64,000 nucleotides of DNA, from the NCBI RefSeq assembly GCF_038502225.1, contig NC_091300.1, positions 51,817,937 to 51,881,936 on the forward strand, written 5' to 3'. The translations under genes were made by a program, and so were the position numbers. The notes below the pieces were generated by a model that worked only from the letters and a program-made list of their open reading frames with translations, was not told the origin of the DNA and made no database searches. The DNA is from Cherax quadricarinatus (lineage: Eukaryota; Arthropoda; Malacostraca; Decapoda; Parastacidae). This document shows, in pieces, positions 58,691 through 64,000 of this stretch (within the stretch, counting starts at the first letter, position 1; each line of letters opens with the position of its first letter).

Positions 58691-58693
<3 letters not shown>

Positions 58694-59119
58694 TAGTAGG
58701 TTGGTAGACAGCAACCACCCAGGGAAGTACTACCGTCCTGCCAGATGACTGTGAAACAGAAACCTGTAATTGTTTTGCATGATGGTAGGATTGCTGTTTT
58801 CATTTTCAGTCTCATAAACACGTTAGATAACAGGGATATCTTGCCTCTCCTACTTACACTTTAGTCACACTTCACAGACACGCACATGCATATATATATA
58901 CATACATCTAGGTTTTTCTCCTTTTTCTAAATAGCTCTTGTTCTTCTTTATTTCTTCTATTGTCCATGGGGAAGTGGAAAAGAATCTTTCCTCCGTAAGC
59001 CATGCGTGTCGTATGAGGCGACTAAAATGCCGGGAGCAATGGGCTAGTAACCCCTTCTCCTGTAGACATTTACTAAAAAAGAGAAGAAGAAAAACTTTAT
59101 AAAACTGGGATGCTTAAAT

Positions 59120-60744
59120 GTGCGTGGATGTAGTGCGGATGACAAGAAACAGATGATTGCTGATGTTATGAATGAAAAAAAGTTGGATGTCCTGGCCCTA
59201 AGCGAAACAAAGCTGAAGGGGGTAGGAGAGTTTCAGTGGGGGGAAATAAATGGGATTAAATCTGGAGTATCTGAGAGAGTTAGAGCAAAGGAAGGGGTAG
59301 CAGTAATGTTGAATGATCAGTTATGGAAGGAGAAAAGAGAATATGAATGTGTAAATTCAAGAATTATGTGGATTAAAGTAAAGGTTGGATGCGAGAAGTG
59401 GGTCATAATAAGCGTGTATGCACCTGGAGAAGAGAGGAATGCAGAGGAGAGAGAGAGATTTTGGGAGATGTTAAGTGAATGTATAGGAGCCTTTGAACCA
59501 AGTGAGAGAGTAATTGTGGTAGGGGACCTGAATGCTAAAGTAGGAGAAACTTTTAGAGAGGGTGTGGTAGGTAAGTTTGGGGTGTCTGGTGTAAATGATA
59601 ATGGGAGCCCTTTGATTGAACTTTGTATAGAAAGGGGTTTAGTTATAGGTAATACATATTTTAAGAAAAAGAGGATAAATAAGTATACAAGATATGATGT
59701 AGGGCGAAATGACAGTAGTTTGTTGGATTATGTATTGGTAGATAAAAGACTGTTGAGTAGACTTCAGGATGTACATGTTTATAGAGGAGCCACAGATATA
59801 TCAGATCACTTTCTAGTTGTAGCTACACTGAGAGTAAAAGGTAGATGGGATACAAGGAGAATAGAAGTATCAGGGAAGAGAGAGGTGAAGGTTTATAAAC
59901 TAAAAGAGGAGGCAGTTAGGGTAAGATATAAACAGCTATTGGAGGATAGATGGGCTAATGAGAGCATAGGCAATGGGGTCGAAGAGGTATGGGGTAGGTT
60001 TATAAATGTAGTGTTAGAGTGTTCAGCAGAAGTTTGTGGTTACAGGAAAGTGAGTGCGGGAGGGAAGAGGAGCGATTGGTGGAATGATGATGTAAAGAGA
60101 GTAGTAAGGGAGAAAAAGTTAGCATATGAGAAGTTTTTACAAAGTAGAAGTGATGCAAGGAGGGAAGAGTATATGGAGAAAAAGAGAGAGGTTAAGAGAG
60201 TGGTGAAGCAATGTAAAAAGAGAGCAAATGAGAGAGTGGGAGAGATGTTATCAACAAATTTTGTTGAAAATGAGAAAAAGTTTTGGATTGAGATTAACAA
60301 GTTAAGAAAGCCTAGAGAACAAATGGATTTGTCAGTTAAAAATAGGAGAGGAGAGTTATTAAATGGAGAGTTAGAGGTATTGGGAAGATGGAGGGAAAAT
60401 TTTGAGGAATTGTTAAATGTTGATGAAGATAGGGAAGCTGTGATTTCGTGTATAGGACAAGGAGGAATAACATCTTGTAGGAGTGAGGAAGAGCCAGTTG
60501 TGAGTGTGGGGGAAGTTCGTGAGGCAGTAGGTAAAATGAAAGGGGGTAAGGCAGCCGGGATTGATGGGATAAAGATAGAAATGTTAAAAGTTTTGGAGTG
60601 GTTGGCGCAATTATTTAATAAATGTATGGAAGAGGGTAAGGTACCTAGGGATTGGCAGAGAGCATTCATAGTTCCTTTGTATAAATGCAAAGGGGATAAA
60701 AGAGAGTGCAAAAATTATAGGGGGATAAGTCTGCTGAGTATACC
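59120..60744 (+). pseudogene. RTE-like endonuclease + RT N-terminal half
   Basis: 542 codons without a stop: LNVRGCSADDKKQ at the start, ETKLKGVGEFQW, YAPGEERNAEER, GDLNAKVG (catalytic Asp kept; Phe of copy 1 is Leu), LDYVLVD, SDHFLVVATL, then a basic linker and RT blocks to KGDKRECKNYRGISLLSIP. The frame is open back to TAG at 59063-59065 with a lysine-rich leader and no ATG, exactly as in copy 1. Codons after 60744 are read from inverted sequence and are not part of the protein. Confidence 0.88.
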
Positions 60745-60745
60745 T

Positions 60746-61722
60746 CCACACATTGCCCTCAGACATGACATCTCCACTGCCTCCAGCCTTCTCCTCGCTG
60801 CAACATTCATCACCCACGCTTCACACCCATATAAGAGCGTTGGTAAAACTATACTCTCATGCATTCCCCTCTTTGCCTCCAAGGACAAAGTTCTTTGTCT
60901 CCACAGACTCCTAAGTGCACCACTCACTCTTTTTCCCTCATCAATTCTATGATTCACCTCATCTTTCATAGACCCATCCGCTGACACGTCCACTCCCAAA
61001 TATCTGAATACGTTCACCTCCTCCATACTCTCTCCCTCCAATCTGATATTCAATCTTTCATCACCTAATCTTTTTGTTATCCTCATAACCTTACTCTTTC
61101 CTGTATTCACCTTTAATTTTCTTCTTTTGCACACCCTACCAAATTCATCCACCAATCTCTGCAACTTCTCTTCAGAATCTCCCAAGAGCACAGTGTCATC
61201 AGCAAAGAGCAGCTGTGACAACTCCCACTTTGTGTGTGATTCTTTATCTTTTAACTCCACGCCTCTTGCCAAGACCCTCGCATTTACTTCTCTTACAACC
61301 CCATCTATAAATATATTAAACAACCACGGTGACATCACACATCCTTGTCTAAGGCCTACTTTTACTGGGAAAAAATTTCCCTCTTTCCTACATACTCTAA
61401 CTTGAGCCTCACTATCCTCGTAAAAACTCTTCACTGCTTTCAGTAACCTACCTCCTACACCATACACTTGCAACATCTGCCACATTGCCCCCCTATCTAC
61501 CCTGTCATACGCCTTTTCCAAATCCATAAATGCCACAAAGACCTCTTTAGCCTTATCTAAATACTGTTCACTTATATGTTTCACTGTAAACACCTGGTCC
61601 ACACACCCCCTACCTTTCCTAAAGCCTCCTTGTTCATCTGCTATCCTATTCTCCGTCTTACTCTTAATTCTTTCAATTATAACTCTACCATACACTTTAC
61701 CAGGTACACTCAACAGACTTAT
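60746..61722 (-). pseudogene. RTE-like RT core and thumb (inverted half)
   Basis: 325 codons open on the minus strand: SLLSVPGKVYGRVIIERIKS, DEQGGFRKGRGCVDQVFTVK, AFMDLEKAYDRVDR, VKVGLRQGCVMSPWLFNIFI, LLFADDTVLLGDSEEKLQRL (intact catalytic FADD), VFRYLGVDVSADGSMKDE and YGCEAWVMNVAARRRLEAVE, ending LRAMCG at the junction. No stop is present within it. It is complementary in content to the plus-strand half and includes every RT catalytic block. Confidence 0.88.
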
Positions 61723-61778
61723 ATATATATGTGTATATATATACACATATATATATACACATATATATATATATATAT
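61723..61778. repeat. (TA)n/(TACACA) array
   Basis: TA with periodic TGTG/ACAC interruptions, between the LINE and a foldback element. Confidence 0.95.
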
Positions 61779-61967
61779 AAGTACTACCTCTAGAACTTTG
61801 ACCCTCATACTCAGAGAAGACAATAAACGTACCTTAGGGAAAACTCAAGGTTCTCCCCGAGGCCGTTTCAATATTTTCATCTCCTACCACCTTGAGTTTT
61901 CCCTGAGGTACGTTTATTGTCTTCTCTGAGAATGAGGGTCCCGATTCCAGCTATAGAGGTGGTACTT

Positions 61968-61971
<4 letters not shown>
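61779..61971. mobile_element. Foldback (hairpin) element in (TA)n
   Basis: The left arm (61779-61851) includes ACCCTCATACTCAGAGAAG, CAATAAACGTACCTTAGGG and AAAACTCAAGGT. The right arm (61889-61971) is its complement with a small indel (ACCTTGAGTTTTCCCTGAGG, then CGTTTATTGTCTTCTCTGAG). The spacer is about 37 bp. There is no ORF. (TA)n flanks both sides. Confidence 0.8.

Positions 61972-62063
<92 letters not shown>
61972..62063. repeat. (TA)n array
   Basis: Pure TA between two hairpin elements. Confidence 0.97.
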
Positions 62064-62066
<3 letters not shown>

Positions 62067-62240
62067 ATAAGATTACAGTAAACAGGTGTTTTCAGAATAT
62101 GCAAAACAACCACTCTGAAAGAATAGAGAAATTCCAGGCGCTTTCGTGACTACTCACATTATCGAGGAACATAGTTCCTTGATAATGTGAGTAGTCACGA
62201 ACGCGCTTGGAATTTCTCTATTCTTTCAGAGTGGTTGTTT

Positions 62241-62246
<6 letters not shown>
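62064..62246. mobile_element. Near-perfect hairpin element in (TA)n
   Basis: 73-bp arms (62098-62170 and 62174-62246) differ at about three positions and are separated by three bases. The arm starts ATGCAAAACAACCACTCTG and includes AGAATAGAGAAATTCC and GACTACTCACATTATC. Read on the minus strand, GTGA-GTAG-TCAC-GAAA-GCGC resembles a hammerhead stem II, GAAA and self-pairing stem III, but the CTGANGA box is not intact (CTCGATAA). The 34 bp at 62064-62097 are unpaired. Confidence 0.82.

Positions 62247-62334
<88 letters not shown>
62247..62334. repeat. (TA)n array
   Basis: Pure TA after the hairpin element, before the start of the minisatellite region. Confidence 0.97.
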
Positions 62335-62337
<3 letters not shown>

Positions 62338-62389
62338 TACTTGATAAGTCTGAGGCTGGGATCTTGAGGGAGGCAGATCTGATTTCGCA

Positions 62390-64000
62390 GATGTACAACT
62401 CCATCACCACCTCCCTCACCACTACCTCACCACTATCTCTCTCACCACCACAACCCTCCTCACCTATATTTCTTTCTTCACCACCACCTTCACCTCCACT
62501 TTCTTAACCCTCACCTTCACGGCCCTCACCACCACCTTTATCTACACTTTCTTCACCCTCACCTTCGCGTCCCTCACCACCACCACCCTCACCTTCACCT
62601 CCCTCACTCTCACCTTCACTTCCCTCACCACCTCCACCCTTACCTTCACCTCCCTCACCTTCACCTCCTTCATCTTCACCTCCTTCACCTTCACCTCCCT
62701 CACCTACACCTTCACCTCCCTCACCCTCACCTTCGCCTCTCTCACTCTCCCCTTCACTTCCCTCACCCTCACCATCACCTCCCTCACACTAACCTTCTCC
62801 TTTACCTCCCTCACCTTCACCTTCATCAACCTCACCGTCACCTTCCTCACCTTCACTGTCCTCATCACCACCTTCACCTCCCTCACACTCACCTTCACCT
62901 TTACCTCCTTCACCCTCATCAACCTCACCGTCATCTCCCTCACCTTCACTGCCCTCATCACCACCTTCACCTCCCTCACACTCACCTTCACCTTTACCTC
63001 CCTCAACACCACCATCCTCACCTTCACCTCTCTGACCCTCACCTTCACTTCCCTCACCTTCACCTCCCTCACCCTCCCCTTCACCTCGCTCACCCTCACC
63101 ATCACCTCCCCTCACTACCACCACTCTCACCTTCACTTCCTTCACCTTCACCTCCCTCACCCTCAAGTTCACCTCCCTCATGCTCACCTTCACCTTTACC
63201 ACCCTCACTTTCACCTCCATCATCCTCACCGTCACCTCCCTCACCTTCACCTCCCTCACGTTCACCATCACCTCCCTCACCGTCACCTTCACCTCCCTTA
63301 TCCTTACCTTCACCTCCCTTATCCTTACCTTCACCTCCCTTATCCTTACCTTCACCTCCCTTATCCTTACCTTCACCTCCCTCACCATCACCTTCACCCT
63401 CACCTTCACCTCCTTCATCCTCGCCTTCGCTTCCATCACCCTCACCTTCACCTACCTCGCCCTCAAATTCACCTACCTCACTCTCCTCCTTCACCTTCAC
63501 CTTCCTCACCTTCACCTTCCTCACCTTCACCTCCTCACCCACACCGTCACCTCCCCACACCACCACCACCACTCTCACCATCACCTTCACCTCCCTCACC
63601 AGCACATCCCTCACCCTCACCTTCACCTCCCTCACTCACATCTTCACCTCCCTCACCATCGCCTTCATCTCCCTCACTTTCACCTCCCTCACCATCACCT
63701 CCCGCACCATCACCTTCACCTCCCTCACCCTCACCTTTACCTACTTCACCCTCACCTTCAACTCCCTCACCCTCGTCTTCGCTTCTCTCACCTTCACCTT
63801 CCTCACTTTCACCTTCACCTCCCTCACTCCGATCTTCACCTCCCTCACCCTCACGTTCACCTCCCTCACCATCACCTTCACCTCACTCACCATCACCTTC
63901 AACTACCTCACCATCAGATTCACCTACCTCACCCTCACCTTCACCTCCCTCACCTTCAGCTTCCTCACCTTCACCTTCACCTCCCTCACCTTCACCTCCC
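62390..64000. repeat. (CTCACCTTCACCTCC)-type minisatellite reaching the window end
   Basis: Units of 12-18 bp made from CACCTTCACCTCCCT and CACCCTCACCTTCAC repeat for at least 1.6 kb with point variation and higher-order blocks (for example CCTTATCCTTACCTTCACC four times at 63298-63372). The strand bias (C, T, A with almost no G) is strong. Because most units are multiples of three, long frames encode Arg-Glu-Val-Lys repeats on the minus strand; these are not called as a gene. Confidence 0.92.

Larger units (their letters stand above)
58699..61722 (+). mobile_element. RTE-like LINE copy 2 with inverted downstream half
   Basis: The 5' UTR (58699-59065) matches copy 1 from base 1. The ORF is open from 59066 through the endonuclease and RT N-terminus to SLLSIP at 60744. 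At 60745 the sequence switches to the opposite strand: 61722 down to 60746 continues the same ORF (SLLSVPGKVYGRV to LRAMCG). The last part of the ORF and the 3' UTR are absent, and (TA)n begins at 61722. The two halves meet at the same ORF position with about 20 bp shared, so the layout is an inversion of the distal half or two truncated copies joined head to head. Confidence 0.85.

Noticed and set aside
60745..60952. C-terminal 70 residues of the long plus-strand ORF in RTE-like copy 2
   Set aside because: They are read across the inversion junction from the wrong strand of the LINE.
62098..62246. Active hammerhead in the near-perfect hairpin
   Set aside because: Stem II, GAAA and GCGC are present, but no CTGANGA box is intact on either strand; kept only as resemblance.
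62704..63635. Long minus-strand frames rich in Arg, Glu, Val and Lys
   Set aside because: Minisatellite with units mostly of multiples of three; no unique flanking coding sequence.

Overview
The window is a repeat-dense, gene-poor block of an invertebrate nuclear genome. A decapod crustacean (crayfish, shrimp or crab type) is my best guess. It carries very long (TA)n, (AC)n and (CT)n microsatellites, many decaying non-LTR retrotransposons with CR1-like and RTE-like domains, tRNA-derived SINEs, TA-targeting MITE-like elements and Penelope-like elements. The organism is inferred from this repeat style and remembered similarity to crustacean sequence, not from a search. I found no convincing host protein gene, no rRNA and no functional tRNA. 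Almost all coding signal belongs to mobile elements.

Layout. 1-3.7 kb: RTE-like LINE copy 1 with an uninterrupted endonuclease + reverse transcriptase ORF, ending in poly-A and a 620-bp (TA)n array. 4.3-5.9 kb: a MITE-like element, then a TIR-bounded 1.16-kb DNA element holding an inverted 21-bp minisatellite. 6.4-23.2 kb: a head-to-tail, plus-strand train of CR1-like LINE copies separated by (AC)n arrays. One copy (10.3-14.5 kb) is nearly complete, with ORF1 and ORF2. This train carries a 1.24-kb LTR-like insertion (16.45-17.69 kb) and a SINE-like tandem dimer (20.65-21.19 kb). 23.8-24.7 kb: polypyrimidine tract. 26-36.2 kb: a second CR1 train on the minus strand. 36.2-38.9 kb: a degenerate minisatellite broken by a Penelope-type palindromic element with a 13-bp target duplication and by an RTE relic. 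41.8-43.3 kb: a decayed Penelope-like element (RT + GIY-YIG) preceded by a hammerhead-ribozyme-like sequence. 43.5-53 kb: SINE, microsatellites, non-LTR relics, a large foldback element and another CR1 copy. 53.2-58.7 kb: a deleted SINE-like RTE derivative, a second CR1 family inserted in a Penelope terminal repeat, an RTE relic and a MITE. 58.7-61.7 kb: RTE copy 2, whose downstream half lies inverted. 61.8-62.3 kb: two hairpin elements embedded in (TA)n. 62.4 kb to the end: a (CACCTTCACCTCC)-type minisatellite.

How the parts work together. The autonomous LINE types and the Penelope-like element supply RT and endonuclease activities. The short elements look like passengers: the SINEs, the deletion derivative with LINE 5' and 3' ends, and the inverted Penelope terminal-repeat pairs. 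The strongest signals for follow-up are the ribozyme motifs in the Penelope-type terminal repeats and foldback elements, and the repeated abutment of CR1-like 5' ends on the (AC)n tails of other copies.
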